From Pseudomonadota bacterium (GTDB lineage Bacteria; Pseudomonadota; Gammaproteobacteria; Eutrophobiales; Eutrophobiaceae), in the NCBI GenBank assembly GCA_013112535.1, contig JABFGI010000007.1:1-43591 (forward strand): a DNA stretch of 43,591 nt. Direction: 5' to 3'. The notes beneath the pieces are model-generated. The model ran no database searches and had not been told where the DNA came from. It saw only the letters and a list, made by a program, of their open reading frames with translations. Within the stretch, counting starts at the first letter, position 1. Every line of letters starts with the position of its first letter. Both the position numbers and the translations under genes were made by a program. Below, piece by piece: positions 34,638 through 43,591 of this stretch.

Positions 34638-36071
34638 ATGAAAACCGGAGAAATACAGTCTTTTTGTGATCAAGTTTGGGAAACCAGCATCATTCCCGAA
34701 TTAACCAACTATATTCGCATACCGAATAAATCACCGGCATTTGACCCCGAATGGCAAAAAAACGGCTACATGGACAAAGTCGTCGAACAATTTGTATCCT
34801 GGTGCAAAAATCAAAATATTAGAGGGATGGAATTGGAAGTAGTTCGTTTACCTGAACGAACACCGCTGCTCTATATCGAAATAGCCGCCCAATCTTCTGA
34901 TAATAATCATACTGTTTTACTCTATGGGCATCTGGATAAACAACCGGAAATGTCGGGATGGCGAGAAGGACTGGATCCCTGGAGCCCTGTTCTTGAAAGC
35001 GACAGATTATATGGGCGCGGTGGCGCTGACGATGGTTATGCATTATTTGCTTCATTACTCGCAATTAAAGCATTACAAGAACAAAATATTCCGCATGCCC
35101 GCTGTGTCATTATCATCGAAGCTTGTGAAGAGAGTGGCAGCTACGACTTACCTTTTTATATTGATCATTTATCTGATCGCACCGGCATACCAGATTTAAT
35201 TATTTGTCTTGATTCAGGTTGCGGTAATTATGATCAACTCTGGTCAACGACATCGTTACGTGGCCTGATTGGCGGCACATTAAAAGTCGATGTTTTAAAC
35301 GAAGGTATTCACTCTGGTGATGCTAGTGGCATCGTCCCTTCCAGTTTTAGAATTATCAGGCAACTACTCGACAGACTTGAAGATTCTACAACTGGAAAAA
35401 TTCTTGATGATGCTTTTTATGTTGATATTCCCACCAAACGAATAGAACAGGCACAACGCGCAGCAGAAATGATGGGCGATGATGTATTTAAACGTTTCCC
35501 TATGAAAACTGACATGCAAGCAATGAATACTGATCCGGTTGAATTAATTCTTAATAGAAGTTGGCGACCGGCATTGTCTTATATCGGCATTGATGGATTA
35601 CCAAGCATTGAATCTGCCGGTAATGTTTTACGTCCATCAACATCAATAAAATTATCGATGCGATTGCCACCAACCTGTGACGCTGATCAAGCCAGTAAAA
35701 AACTGGTAGAGCTATTAGTAAACAATCCACCTTATAGCTCGGAAGTCAGTTTCACGCCAGACTGGGCAGCCAGTGGCTGGATGGCGCCTGAAGTTGCGCC
35801 GTGGCTAGAACAGGCAATGGATAACGCTTCAACAAATTATTTTAATTTACCCGCTGTGTCTATGGGCGAAGGCTGGTCGATTCCTTTCATGGGTATGCTC
35901 GGTGAAAAATTTCCAGAAGCACAATTTTTAATAACGGGCGTACTAGGGCCAGGTTCAAATGCACATGGACCGAATGAGTTTTTACATATCCCAACTGCAA
36001 AAAAACTAACGTGCTGTGTTGCAGAAATCATTGCTGAACACTGCATGCAAAACAGAAAACCACCCTGTTAA
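34638..36071 (+). CDS. M20-family metallopeptidase
   Basis: This is a 477-residue cytoplasmic dizinc peptidase of the M20 family. Zinc ligands and catalytic residues are visible: LLYGHLDKQPE (His and Asp), GRGGADDGY (bridging Asp), IIEACEESGS (catalytic Glu and ligand Glu), CLDSGCG, and the late His in GSNAHGPNEFLH. The dimerisation lid (IHSGDASGIVPSSFRIIRQLL) is present. It resembles the CNDP-type dipeptidases in length and motif order; substrate specificity cannot be read. It is divergent from the lipoprotein gene and has no strong ribosome-binding site. Confidence 0.92.
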   Translation: MKTGEIQSFCDQVWETSIIPELTNYIRIPNKSPAFDPEWQKNGYMDKVVEQFVSWCKNQNIRGMELEVVRLPERTPLLYIEIAAQSSDNNHTVLLYGHLDKQPEMSGWREGLDPWSPVLESDRLYGRGGADDGYALFASLLAIKALQEQNIPHARCVIIIEACEESGSYDLPFYIDHLSDRTGIPDLIICLDSGCGNYDQLWSTTSLRGLIGGTLKVDVLNEGIHSGDASGIVPSSFRIIRQLLDRLEDSTTGKILDDAFYVDIPTKRIEQAQRAAEMMGDDVFKRFPMKTDMQAMNTDPVELILNRSWRPALSYIGIDGLPSIESAGNVLRPSTSIKLSMRLPPTCDADQASKKLVELLVNNPPYSSEVSFTPDWAASGWMAPEVAPWLEQAMDNASTNYFNLPAVSMGEGWSIPFMGMLGEKFPEAQFLITGVLGPGSNAHGPNEFLHIPTAKKLTCCVAEIIAEHCMQNRKPPC

Positions 36072-36149
36072 TACGAGATTAACATTCGATATATGAACTG
36101 CCTGCTGCTATCATTCAGCTACTGTTAATCATTATAAGGAAGTATAAGC

Positions 36150-37319
36150 ATGGCAGATACTCAACCCCTCATACGTTCTATGCCATTCAGGTTTGATGGC
36201 AAGAGTTCCGAATATTTTAAAATATGGATTGTTAATATTTTCTTATCAATAGTTACTCTTGGAATATATTCTGCCTGGGCCAAGGTTCGTACCTTACGCT
36301 ACTTCTATGGAAACACGTGGCTGGATGACAACAGTTTTTCTTATCTGGCTGATCCCGTAAAAATACTAAAAGGCAGAATAATCGCTGTTACTGCATTGAT
36401 CATTTATTACTTCAGCTGGGAAATTTACCCACAGGGTGCATTTTGGTTACTTGCGTTAGGCGTTCTGTTATTTCCTGCCATTATGGTTATGGCACTAAGT
36501 TTTCAAATGAATAACTCTGCCTATCGAAGCATTCGTTTTTCATTTAAAAAGGATTTCCGTAAAATTTATCTACTGTTCTTAACGCCTATACTTATTGTAC
36601 TTGGCCTTACCTGGCTTGGTTATAGTCTGCTGGAAACTGCCGATTTCATAGCAGAGCTGGAAAAACAGGAAGATGCTGGATTTAAAAAAGAGGACTTGCT
36701 TCCAAGTTTGTTTTTCATGTTTTTAATGCCTCTATTACCTTACCTGGATTACTTACGCACTCGTTATATCGTTGATCAAACTCAATATGGAAAAAGTGAT
36801 GCCAGCTTTTTTCCGGGTTGCTGGAAGTTTTACCGAATTTACCTCATCGCTTTTTTCTCATACATGGCAATAATTTTTATTATGTCTTTTGTCATTGGAG
36901 TGGTAGTCGCAATGTCTAATGTTGATGCAAACGATCCTGAAGCACTTGCAAACGGCATAGGAGGGATAACAATCGTTTTTACTATTGTGATATACGGGTT
37001 GGGCTTTTTCATTATGGGCTACATGAGAGCTGCACATACTAATATGGTTTTTAATAACATCAGCTTTGGTCATGATACATTTAACAGTAAGCTTAAAACA
37101 ATGCCTGTATCCTGGCTATATATCAGTAATACTCTGGCTATCATTTTTAGTCTCGGCTTATTAATCCCCTGGGCTCAAATACGCATGGCACGCTATGTCG
37201 CCGAAAACACTGAATTTGAATCTAGAACTCTGGATGGTGTACAGGCTACTCCGGAAACAAGTCAGGGTGCATTTGGAGAAGAGTTCGGAGATGCTTTTGA
37301 TCTTGATCTGGGTCTATAA
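36150..37319 (+). CDS. DUF898 (YjgN-type) inner-membrane protein
   Basis: This is a 389-residue membrane protein with about six hydrophobic helices. The start PFRFDGKSSEYFKIWIVNIFLSIVTLGIYSAWAKVRTLRYFYGNTW is the classical DUF898 signature. A second copy of the pattern (SNTLAIIFSLGLLIPWAQIRMARYVAENTEF) ends the membrane part. YjgN proteins have no established function. An AAGGAAG site precedes the ATG. The next gene, an M48 peptidase, starts on the base after its stop codon, a pairing seen in many proteobacteria. Confidence 0.9.
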   Translation: MADTQPLIRSMPFRFDGKSSEYFKIWIVNIFLSIVTLGIYSAWAKVRTLRYFYGNTWLDDNSFSYLADPVKILKGRIIAVTALIIYYFSWEIYPQGAFWLLALGVLLFPAIMVMALSFQMNNSAYRSIRFSFKKDFRKIYLLFLTPILIVLGLTWLGYSLLETADFIAELEKQEDAGFKKEDLLPSLFFMFLMPLLPYLDYLRTRYIVDQTQYGKSDASFFPGCWKFYRIYLIAFFSYMAIIFIMSFVIGVVVAMSNVDANDPEALANGIGGITIVFTIVIYGLGFFIMGYMRAAHTNMVFNNISFGHDTFNSKLKTMPVSWLYISNTLAIIFSLGLLIPWAQIRMARYVAENTEFESRTLDGVQATPETSQGAFGEEFGDAFDLDLGL

Positions 37320-38462
37320 ATGAAATTAAAGGGACGACTTTTTGATGGCAAGACATCAAAGTCTCATGATGCCTATCTCATTTTCGATGAACTAGGTAAC
37401 GTAACATCTTTACCAGATATTATTTCTAAAACTCCATTTATGGAATGCAAAATTTCAAGCCGGCTTGGAAATACCCCGCGTGCAATTACATTCCCTACAG
37501 GAGAAATATTTGAATCCGTTGACCATGATGACTTTAATCGTATTAATCAACATTTCGGCGGTCAGGAAACCTGGGTTCACAAGTTAGAAAGTAACACTCA
37601 ATATGTTGTCTTTATGCTTGCTTTTCTGGTGGCGTTTATTACATGGAGTAGTATTTGGGGAATTCCCTGGTTAAGTACAAAAGTAGCTTATGCATTACCT
37701 GCAGAGGTAAATAGCTATATTGCTCAAGGTACTTTGGAAACGCTGGATAAGCGCGTTTTTAACAGCAGTAAACTTGAGCCAGAACGTAAACTTGAATTAA
37801 CTAAAGCGTTCAATGATTTAATTCCTGAGGATAAACTCGAATTCAGTTATAAGCTTGAATTTCGTTCAGGCGGTTTTATTGGAGCCAATGCGTTTGCATT
37901 ACCTGACGGTACAATCGTTGTAACGGATGAATTGGTTAACCTGGCTAATCAGGACAAAGAAATAATGTCTGTGCTCTTACATGAAATTGGCCATGTGGAA
38001 TATCGTCACGGCCTTAGAGGAATAATTAACCATGCTGGTTTAACCGCATTAGTTTTAACTTTAACAGGTGATGTAAATTCTGCCGGCACTCTGGTTTTAG
38101 CTCTTCCGAATGTTCTACTGGAATCTTCATATTCCAGAGAACTTGAGTGGGAAGCAGATACTTACTCTCTGGAATATATGCAAAAAAATAATATTGAGCC
38201 TGAACATTTTGCAAACTTTATGCAACGATTGGAAAATTACTCTTATGAAGACCATTTAGAAAATGGTGATGAAACTGCAGATAACGAATGTCCTAAAAAC
38301 GATGAAATAACGGCATCAGATATTTTTGATGATACCGAAGATACTATAGACAATGAGGTTGATAGTGAGGAAAACGTCGAAGTAGATACAGATTTAGGGT
38401 GGCTCAACTACATTTCAAGTCACCCACCCTCTAAAGAACGTATTGCAAGGTTTCGCAAATGA
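37320..38462 (+). CDS. M48-family metallopeptidase, membrane-anchored
   Basis: This 380-residue protein has a soluble N-terminal region (about 1-90), one membrane helix (about 94-116), and an M48 catalytic domain with HEIGH at 221-225 and the distal Glu in SRELEWEADTYS. A second hydrophobic stretch after the HEIGH helix is typical of M48 peptidases such as HtpX. A very acidic insert (ETADNECPKNDEITASD and onward, about residues 315-360) lies before the closing HPPSKERI motif. It probably works with the DUF898 protein made from the same message; the target is unknown. Confidence 0.9.
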   Translation: MKLKGRLFDGKTSKSHDAYLIFDELGNVTSLPDIISKTPFMECKISSRLGNTPRAITFPTGEIFESVDHDDFNRINQHFGGQETWVHKLESNTQYVVFMLAFLVAFITWSSIWGIPWLSTKVAYALPAEVNSYIAQGTLETLDKRVFNSSKLEPERKLELTKAFNDLIPEDKLEFSYKLEFRSGGFIGANAFALPDGTIVVTDELVNLANQDKEIMSVLLHEIGHVEYRHGLRGIINHAGLTALVLTLTGDVNSAGTLVLALPNVLLESSYSRELEWEADTYSLEYMQKNNIEPEHFANFMQRLENYSYEDHLENGDETADNECPKNDEITASDIFDDTEDTIDNEVDSEENVEVDTDLGWLNYISSHPPSKERIARFRK

Positions 38463-38485
38463 TTTAATTTGTGAAACTGTTTTAA

Positions 38486-40597
38486 TTAAACAATCTTGGC
38501 GTTTAATTCATTAGTATTATTTGATCGTATGAGTAACTTTTCAAAGTTCACAGGCTTAGCAATTCCGTAACCTTGTACATAATCTACTCCTATTGCTTTT
38601 AACATTCCTTTGGTTTCATGATTCTCGACGAATTCGGCAATGGTTTTAACATTTAGTATATGCCCAACTTCGTTAATGGATTTTACTAAGGCGTAATCAA
38701 TCGGATCATTAACTATGTCTTTTACAAACAATCCATCGATTTTAAGATAATCTACGGGTAAATTCTTTAAATACGCATAGGAAGAAAGACCAGATCCAAA
38801 ATCATCTATAGCAAAAGAACAGCCATACTTTTTAAGGTGATGAATTAAATTCGTTGCTGTATTTAAGTTTTTTATAGCAGATGTTTCAGTGATCTCAAAA
38901 CATATTTTTTTACCATCAACACCAGTTTCACTCAGCTGATTTGATATAAAGTCACCTAACTTTTCATTAGCCAATGATTGTCCAGAAAGATTTATGGAGA
39001 TAAATTTTATCTGATCAAGAAAACCAGGATTTTCTGCTAATAGAGTCAATGATTTTTTTATGACCCATTCATCGATAGCAGAGATATAATTAAATCGTTC
39101 TGCTGACGGCAAAAACACATTAGGAAGGATTCCCTCTCCATTATCACCACACAACCTGATTAATAATTCATAATGTAATTCATTTTTATCACTGAGCGAT
39201 TCAATAGATTGAGCATCAAGATAAAAAGAGTCTTCATTCAATGCTTTGGGTATTCTGGTTACCCATTTTATTTCACTGTGCCGTTTATTTAACTCAGAAT
39301 CATCAGGTGCGTATATCTGTATACGGTTTCTTCCCATGTCTTTCGCTACATAACAAGCTGAATCTGCCTGACGCATTAATTCAATTAAATCTGTTGTTGA
39401 TTCATCAAAGACAACTATTCCAATACTTAAACCTACCTTGAATGTCTCCCCTTCCCATGAAAAATGGAAATTCTGGATAAGCTTTAATAAATTGCTTGCA
39501 ACACGATGTGAATGTTCTATATCGCAATTCTCCATCAATATTACAAATTCATCTCCTCCTAAACGCGCTAAAGTATCGTTCTTGCGAACATTGTCTATAA
39601 ATATTTTAGATATTCTACGTAGTAATTCATCTCCTGCTTCATGACCACAAGTATCATTTACAATTTTGAATTGGTCCAGATCAATGAAGCAAAGAGAATG
39701 TTTTATATTATTAATATTTTCGTTTCTTATGAGTTTATTAGCGTTGATTTCAAACCCTCGTCGGTTTACCAAACCTGTAAGGGCATCATGACTTGCATCA
39801 TAATTTAATTTTTGCACTGCCTCATATTCAAATGTCACATCATCTTGTACACCAACCAGATGTAAAACATGGTCATCTGAATTTTTAACTTTAGATAATG
39901 AACATCGGTCCCAGTAATAACTTCCATCTTTTCTAACACTGCGAATTTCGCCCTGCCATTCTCCAGTTTCCTGAAGACTGTCTTCAATTTCTTTTAACTT
40001 TTCGTCATCGGACTGCCTGATGACATTGATATGTTTTCCAACTATTTCTTTATTTGAATAACCTGTATTTTCACAAAAACGAGGATTAACAAATTCAACA
40101 ATGCTTTCAGAATTAGTGATGAAAACTGCGGAAGAAGAATGTTCAACAGCTCGTGAAAGAATCTGCAATTCTTCTTCCATTTTTTTTAGTTCTGTAGCAT
40201 CACTTAACGTCTCTATAACTCCAGTAATATTATTGTCATCATCAAATAGAGCATTAGCTTCAAAGATAAGGAACTTAAGTCCACCAGAAGTTTGGCACCA
40301 ATTTGAAGCAACTAACCCTCTTTCCGTACTTGGTGCTCTCTTTATATTGTTGTAAAGATAAACTTTGTCTTCCCAATCTTCATCTAATACCATGTCTGCT
40401 AAACACGGACGTTCTTTTGAGTAGAATCCCATCCAGTGCTTATTAGTATTGAGAACCGTTTCGGACTTTAGACCAGTGAGTGTTTCGCATGAACGACTCC
40501 AGAAAATGACCTTATTATTTGAATCAATAACAAAAGCAGCCGAACCTATGCTATTTAACAATTCAGTATGGGAATTAACATTTGTCTCATCTTTCAT
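38486..40597 (-). CDS. PAS-PAS-GGDEF-EAL c-di-GMP signalling protein
   Basis: This cytoplasmic protein of about 703 residues has two PAS domains (about 8-135 and 148-262), the second ending with a PAC-like SYYWDRCSLSKV. The GGDEF domain has LGGDEF at about 348-353 with an RKND inhibitory site. The EAL domain has YELLIRL in place of EAL (Glu kept, Ala to Leu), NLSGQSL, FEITETSAI, DDFGSG and IAEFVENHE. The cyclase site looks intact and the phosphodiesterase probably is, since the metal Glu residues remain. There are no membrane helices. The start at 40597 follows AAGG by about seven bases. It is convergent with the M48 gene. Confidence 0.92.
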   Translation of the reverse strand: MKDETNVNSHTELLNSIGSAAFVIDSNNKVIFWSRSCETLTGLKSETVLNTNKHWMGFYSKERPCLADMVLDEDWEDKVYLYNNIKRAPSTERGLVASNWCQTSGGLKFLIFEANALFDDDNNITGVIETLSDATELKKMEEELQILSRAVEHSSSAVFITNSESIVEFVNPRFCENTGYSNKEIVGKHINVIRQSDDEKLKEIEDSLQETGEWQGEIRSVRKDGSYYWDRCSLSKVKNSDDHVLHLVGVQDDVTFEYEAVQKLNYDASHDALTGLVNRRGFEINANKLIRNENINNIKHSLCFIDLDQFKIVNDTCGHEAGDELLRRISKIFIDNVRKNDTLARLGGDEFVILMENCDIEHSHRVASNLLKLIQNFHFSWEGETFKVGLSIGIVVFDESTTDLIELMRQADSACYVAKDMGRNRIQIYAPDDSELNKRHSEIKWVTRIPKALNEDSFYLDAQSIESLSDKNELHYELLIRLCGDNGEGILPNVFLPSAERFNYISAIDEWVIKKSLTLLAENPGFLDQIKFISINLSGQSLANEKLGDFISNQLSETGVDGKKICFEITETSAIKNLNTATNLIHHLKKYGCSFAIDDFGSGLSSYAYLKNLPVDYLKIDGLFVKDIVNDPIDYALVKSINEVGHILNVKTIAEFVENHETKGMLKAIGVDYVQGYGIAKPVNFEKLLIRSNNTNELNAKIV

Positions 40598-40823
40598 GAA
40601 CACCTTCTACGTAAACTTAATGCTTGTATTCAATAATACTTTCTGAATAGCTAATATATCGTTAAAAAGTTGATAGACTTTAGACAAATAATTAACAAGA
40701 AAATGATACCTGGTCATTTACTGACAGGCTCACATGCTTTATTTATAACTTATTGTTTTTTATGGTTTTTTATACCAAATTATATTAAGTTTAATATATA
40801 GAATATTTCATAGAGGTTTACAA

Positions 40824-41696
40824 ATGAGAACAGGTGTTATTGGTTTGGGCGCAATGGGCCAACACATGGCAAGAAACCTTGCCAAAGCTAAACATTTACA
40901 AACGGTATACAACAGAACATTAACGACAGCAGAATCTGTTGCTAAAGAATGTGGCTGTTCTATTTCCACGACCCCGGCTGAGTTAGCGAAACAATGTGAG
41001 CTTATTATCATCTGTGTCTCGCGTGATGTTGATGTTCTGGAAATGGTAAAAGCGATAAAGAATGATATTAATGCCAACAGTGTTGTTATTGATACTTCAA
41101 CTGTCAGTTCTGAAACAGCAAAACAAGCCGCATCACAATTAAAAGCAGTTGATGCTCACTTTCTTGACTGTCCGGTATCGGGAGGGACTGAAGGTGCAAA
41201 AAACGGCACATTGGCAATGATGGTCGGTGGTAATGAGGCGATGCTGGAAAAAGTACGCCCTACTTTAAATGCGATTGCCGGAAATATTGTTTACATCGGA
41301 GATAGTGGATCAGGTCAGGCAACAAAAGCTGTAAATCAAATTATGGCAGCCGGGATTAATCAGGCCGTGACTGAAGCGCTCGCATTTGGTAAAGCAATGG
41401 GACTCCCGATGAATAAAGTAGTCGATATTGTTTCCACCGGTGCGGCAGGTAACTGGTTTCTCGATCATCGTGGCAAGACCATGTTGGCTGGAACTTATGA
41501 ACCTGGTTTTAAACTGGCTTTGCACCACAAAGACTTATCTATTTGTCAGGAAATGACAAAATCAATCAGTGAAAATGCTTTACCCATTATTGAAATGACT
41601 TTAATTCATTACCAACGTTTAATGGATGAAGGGTATGGTGATGAGGACATTTCAGCATTATTTCGACTTAAAGATAAAAGCCTGAATAACCCATAA
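40824..41696 (+). CDS. NAD(P)-dependent beta-hydroxyacid dehydrogenase (HIBADH/GarR family)
   Basis: This is a 290-residue enzyme of the 3-hydroxyisobutyrate / tartronate semialdehyde reductase family. The nucleotide loop GLGAMGQHMARNLAKA is near residue 7. The substrate motif DCPVSGGTEGAKNGTLAMMVGG and the catalytic Lys region GSGQATKAVNQI follow, and a second helical half (LALHHKDLSICQE) completes it. The exact substrate cannot be told. A GAGG site precedes the ATG by seven bases. It stands alone between a divergent signalling gene and the ABC exporter. Confidence 0.92.
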   Translation: MRTGVIGLGAMGQHMARNLAKAKHLQTVYNRTLTTAESVAKECGCSISTTPAELAKQCELIIICVSRDVDVLEMVKAIKNDINANSVVIDTSTVSSETAKQAASQLKAVDAHFLDCPVSGGTEGAKNGTLAMMVGGNEAMLEKVRPTLNAIAGNIVYIGDSGSGQATKAVNQIMAAGINQAVTEALAFGKAMGLPMNKVVDIVSTGAAGNWFLDHRGKTMLAGTYEPGFKLALHHKDLSICQEMTKSISENALPIIEMTLIHYQRLMDEGYGDEDISALFRLKDKSLNNP

Positions 41697-41764
41697 GATC
41701 ACTACTTCGTCTCATAATTGTTACTTCGGGAACATTCTCGTTTGAATAAAGTCCATCTATAAAA

Positions 41765-41792
41765 TTGACGCTAGGCCGTTTTTATGGAGAAT
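41765..41792 (+). promoter_or_regulatory. Predicted sigma70 promoter of the ABC exporter operon
   Basis: TTGACG (5 of 6) and GAGAAT (4 of 6) are 16 bases apart. Transcription would start near 41799, leaving a leader of about 100 bases with the structure listed next. Confidence 0.4.
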
Positions 41793-41804
41793 AGTGCGGC
41801 CGTA

Positions 41805-41829
41805 AGCCATTCTAGTTCACGAACTGGCT
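41805..41829 (+). other. Stem-loop in the leader of the ABC exporter operon
   Basis: AGCCA pairs with TGGCT and AGTTC with GAACT around an AC loop, with a four-base bulge on the left arm. The nearby GGCC motifs (41774 and 41833) could extend or compete with it. Its place between promoter and start codon suggests an attenuator or mRNA control element, but no riboswitch class matches. Confidence 0.35.
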
Positions 41830-41902
41830 ATGGTGGCCAACATAACAATAAGAATAATATAACTATAAATGGTTGTTTTTTAAGGTATCCAATTACTAAA
41901 TC

Positions 41903-42655
41903 ATGTCTGAAGCGATCAAAGTACAATCGTTGAAAAAATCATTCGGCCCGATTCATGCGGTTCGTGGCGTGTCTTTTGACGTCAATCATGGCGAAGTGCT
42001 GGGGTTTCTTGGTCCTAATGGCGCGGGTAAGTCGACCACTATGAAAATGATCACCGGTTTTCTTGAGCCGACTGCGGGCACCGTCATCGTCAATGGTCAT
42101 GACGTTCTTGAAAATCCTTTAGCAGTAAAAAAATCGATTGGTTACTTACCCGAAGGCGCGCCTGCATATGGTGAGATGACGGTAAAAAGTTTTCTCAATT
42201 TTATTGCTGATATAAGACAACTTACCGGTAGCGGTCGTCAAAAACGCATTGATGAAGTCGTTGATCGGATCAACATTCGTAATGTTTACGAACAAAGTAT
42301 TGAAACTCTATCGAAGGGTTATAAACGACGCGTCGGTATAGCGCAGGCTATTTTGCATGATCCAGATACGTTAATACTTGATGAACCAACTGACGGGCTT
42401 GATCCAAACCAGAAACATGAAGTACGTAATCTAATTAAGGAAATGGCACAGGATAAAGCAATCATTATTTCAACTCACATTCTTGAAGAAGTTGATGCCG
42501 TATGTTCACGCGCAATTATTATTGCAACGGGTGAATTACTTTTTGACGGCACGCCAACAGAATTGATTGCCAAATCAGACAGGAACGATATTGATCATGC
42601 TTTCCGCCTGGTTACTAGCGGAAAGTCAGACGCAAACAAGGAGCCAACATCATGA
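41903..42655 (+). CDS. ABC transporter ATP-binding protein (GldA-like)
   Basis: This 250-residue ATPase has Walker A GPNGAGKST, signature LSKGYKRRVGIAQA, Walker B TLILDEPTDGLDP and the switch His in ISTHILEE. It belongs to the ABC-2 type group of the Gld exporters found widely outside gliding bacteria, where they occur as ATPase, permease and GldG-like auxiliary protein. It overlaps the permease gene by four bases. The ribosome-binding site is weak (AAGG about 18 bases upstream). Confidence 0.92.
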   Translation: MSEAIKVQSLKKSFGPIHAVRGVSFDVNHGEVLGFLGPNGAGKSTTMKMITGFLEPTAGTVIVNGHDVLENPLAVKKSIGYLPEGAPAYGEMTVKSFLNFIADIRQLTGSGRQKRIDEVVDRINIRNVYEQSIETLSKGYKRRVGIAQAILHDPDTLILDEPTDGLDPNQKHEVRNLIKEMAQDKAIIISTHILEEVDAVCSRAIIIATGELLFDGTPTELIAKSDRNDIDHAFRLVTSGKSDANKEPTS

Positions 42656-43386
42656 GCACCTTGTTTTCAATTTATAAGCGTGAATTTACCAGCTACTTTG
42701 TCACACCAGTTGCTTATGTCTTTATTGTTATCTTTTTATTCATGACCGGTATCTTTACGTTTTATCTTGGTGCCTTTTATGAAAGTAACCAAGCAGACCT
42801 GGAACCGTTCTTTCGCTTTCATCCGTGGCTTTATCTATTTTTAATCCCGGCAATTTCCATGCGCCTTTGGTCTGACGAACGTAAGAGCGGCACGATTGAA
42901 TTATTAATGACCTTGCCTGTATCGATTACTGATGCTGTTGTCGGGAAGTTTTTAGCAGCATGGACATTTACTGCAGTTGCTCTGTTATTAACTTTTCCAA
43001 TGTGGTTAACCGTGAATTATCTCGGTGATCCTGATAACACCGTTATATTGGCAAGTTATATTGGCAGCTTGATCATGGCCGGTGGTTTTCTGGCGATTGG
43101 TTCCTGTATTTCTGCCTTCACCAAAAGTCAGGTCATTGCATTTGTCATCAGTGTCGTAATTAGTTTTATGTTTATCTTAAGTGGCTTTCCTATGGTTCTG
43201 GATTTATTCCAGGGCTGGGCACCGCAAGCCATTGTCGATGCGATCGCTTCATTCAGTTTCCTGACACATTTCACCTCTATTAAAAAAGGTGTAATAGATA
43301 TAAGGGACATTATTTATTTTGGTGCGTTAATCGCATTCTGGTTATACGTTAACGTTGTTATTATCGAAGCAAAGAAGGCCAGTTAA
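42652..43386 (+). CDS. ABC-2 type permease (GldF-like)
   Basis: This is a 244-residue integral membrane protein with six helices, starting IYKREFTSYFVTPVAYVFIVIFLFMTGIF and containing MRLWSDERKSGTIELLMTLPVSI, the hallmark of GldF-type permeases. It is translationally coupled (ATGA) to the ATPase. The exporter substrate is unknown; Gld-type systems outside Bacteroidetes have been tied only loosely to surface polysaccharide or protein export. Confidence 0.9.
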   Translation: MSTLFSIYKREFTSYFVTPVAYVFIVIFLFMTGIFTFYLGAFYESNQADLEPFFRFHPWLYLFLIPAISMRLWSDERKSGTIELLMTLPVSITDAVVGKFLAAWTFTAVALLLTFPMWLTVNYLGDPDNTVILASYIGSLIMAGGFLAIGSCISAFTKSQVIAFVISVVISFMFILSGFPMVLDLFQGWAPQAIVDAIASFSFLTHFTSIKKGVIDIRDIIYFGALIAFWLYVNVVIIEAKKAS

Positions 43387-43387
43387 G

Positions 43388-43591
43388 ATGAAACTGTCAG
43401 TCAAAAATAAACTTATCTCCGGCACTGGCCTGATTCTGGCAACCTGTTTATTTACTGCAGTGGTTATTCTTGCTAATACGGCATTAACAACCTGGCGTAT
43501 TGATTTAACAGAAAATAAATTATTTACCCTGTCTCAAGGAACAATCAATATTCTTGGCAACCTGGAAGAACCGGTTCAACTGGATTTTTAT
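43388..43591 (+). CDS. GldG-like ABC auxiliary protein, N-terminal part (cut by window edge)
   Basis: The frame begins MKLSVKNKLISGTG one base after the permease stop and runs to the window edge (68 codons). A membrane helix (LILATCLFTAVVILANTAL) is followed by RIDLTENKLFTLSQGTINIL, the typical start of the GldG-like domain (ABC-type uncharacterised transport system, periplasmic part). It completes the ATPase-permease-GldG set. Its full length is outside the window. Confidence 0.85.
   Translation, partial: MKLSVKNKLISGTGLILATCLFTAVVILANTALTTWRIDLTENKLFTLSQGTINILGNLEEPVQLDFY

Overview
The window is chromosomal DNA of a gammaproteobacterium, AT-rich (roughly 40% G+C by eye) with dense genes. 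The order mnmG-rsmG-parA-parB-atpIBEFHAGDC-glmU is the classical origin-proximal arrangement of this class, and the protein sequences resemble gammaproteobacterial versions. The regulatory sites that can be read (sigma70, a FliA-type promoter, an FNR/Anr-type box) and the motility and c-di-GMP genes suggest a motile, free-living and probably aquatic, respiring bacterium. I cannot name the genus.

Layout. 1-127: the edge of an IS3-family element. 321-2493: a nitrilase-family amidohydrolase and glmU. 2755-9782: the complete F1Fo ATP synthase operon on the minus strand, with a readable promoter at 9897-9925 and a terminator-like hairpin after atpC. 10110-14909, plus strand: a TonB-dependent receptor, a YfiR-like periplasmic protein and a membrane GGDEF-EAL protein, wedged between atpI and parB. 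14918-19210: parB, parA, rsmG, mnmG. 19344-25866: three tightly coupled genes for exported proteins of no recognised family. These are a 1252-residue cysteine-rich modular protein, a small membrane-anchored protein and a 739-residue probable outer-membrane beta-barrel. 25867-26388: an AT-rich gap holding a relic of a second gamma-carbonic anhydrase gene. 26389-31406: a phosphate-transport cluster (DUF47 regulator, PiT, NptA-type carrier, small Lys-rich protein) and an intact gamma-carbonic anhydrase; a perfect FNR-type site precedes the DUF47 gene. 31637-34508: a chemotaxis receptor with its own FliA-type promoter, then a cytochrome c lipoprotein and a small lipoprotein. 34638-38462: an M20 peptidase and a DUF898/M48 membrane pair. 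38486-40597: a PAS-PAS-GGDEF-EAL protein. 40824-41696: a beta-hydroxyacid dehydrogenase. 41903 to the end: a Gld-type ABC exporter operon, cut by the window edge.

The best candidates for undescribed biology are two. The first is the 19.3-25.9 kb operon. Its large protein has three helical modules framed by cysteine pairs and two blocks of a strict 13-residue Cys-x4-Cys-x7 repeat, and it is translationally coupled to the small protein and the barrel. The second is the receptor-YfiR-GGDEF/EAL module, which looks like a YfiBNR-type c-di-GMP circuit in which a TonB-dependent receptor takes the place of the OmpA-like YfiB.
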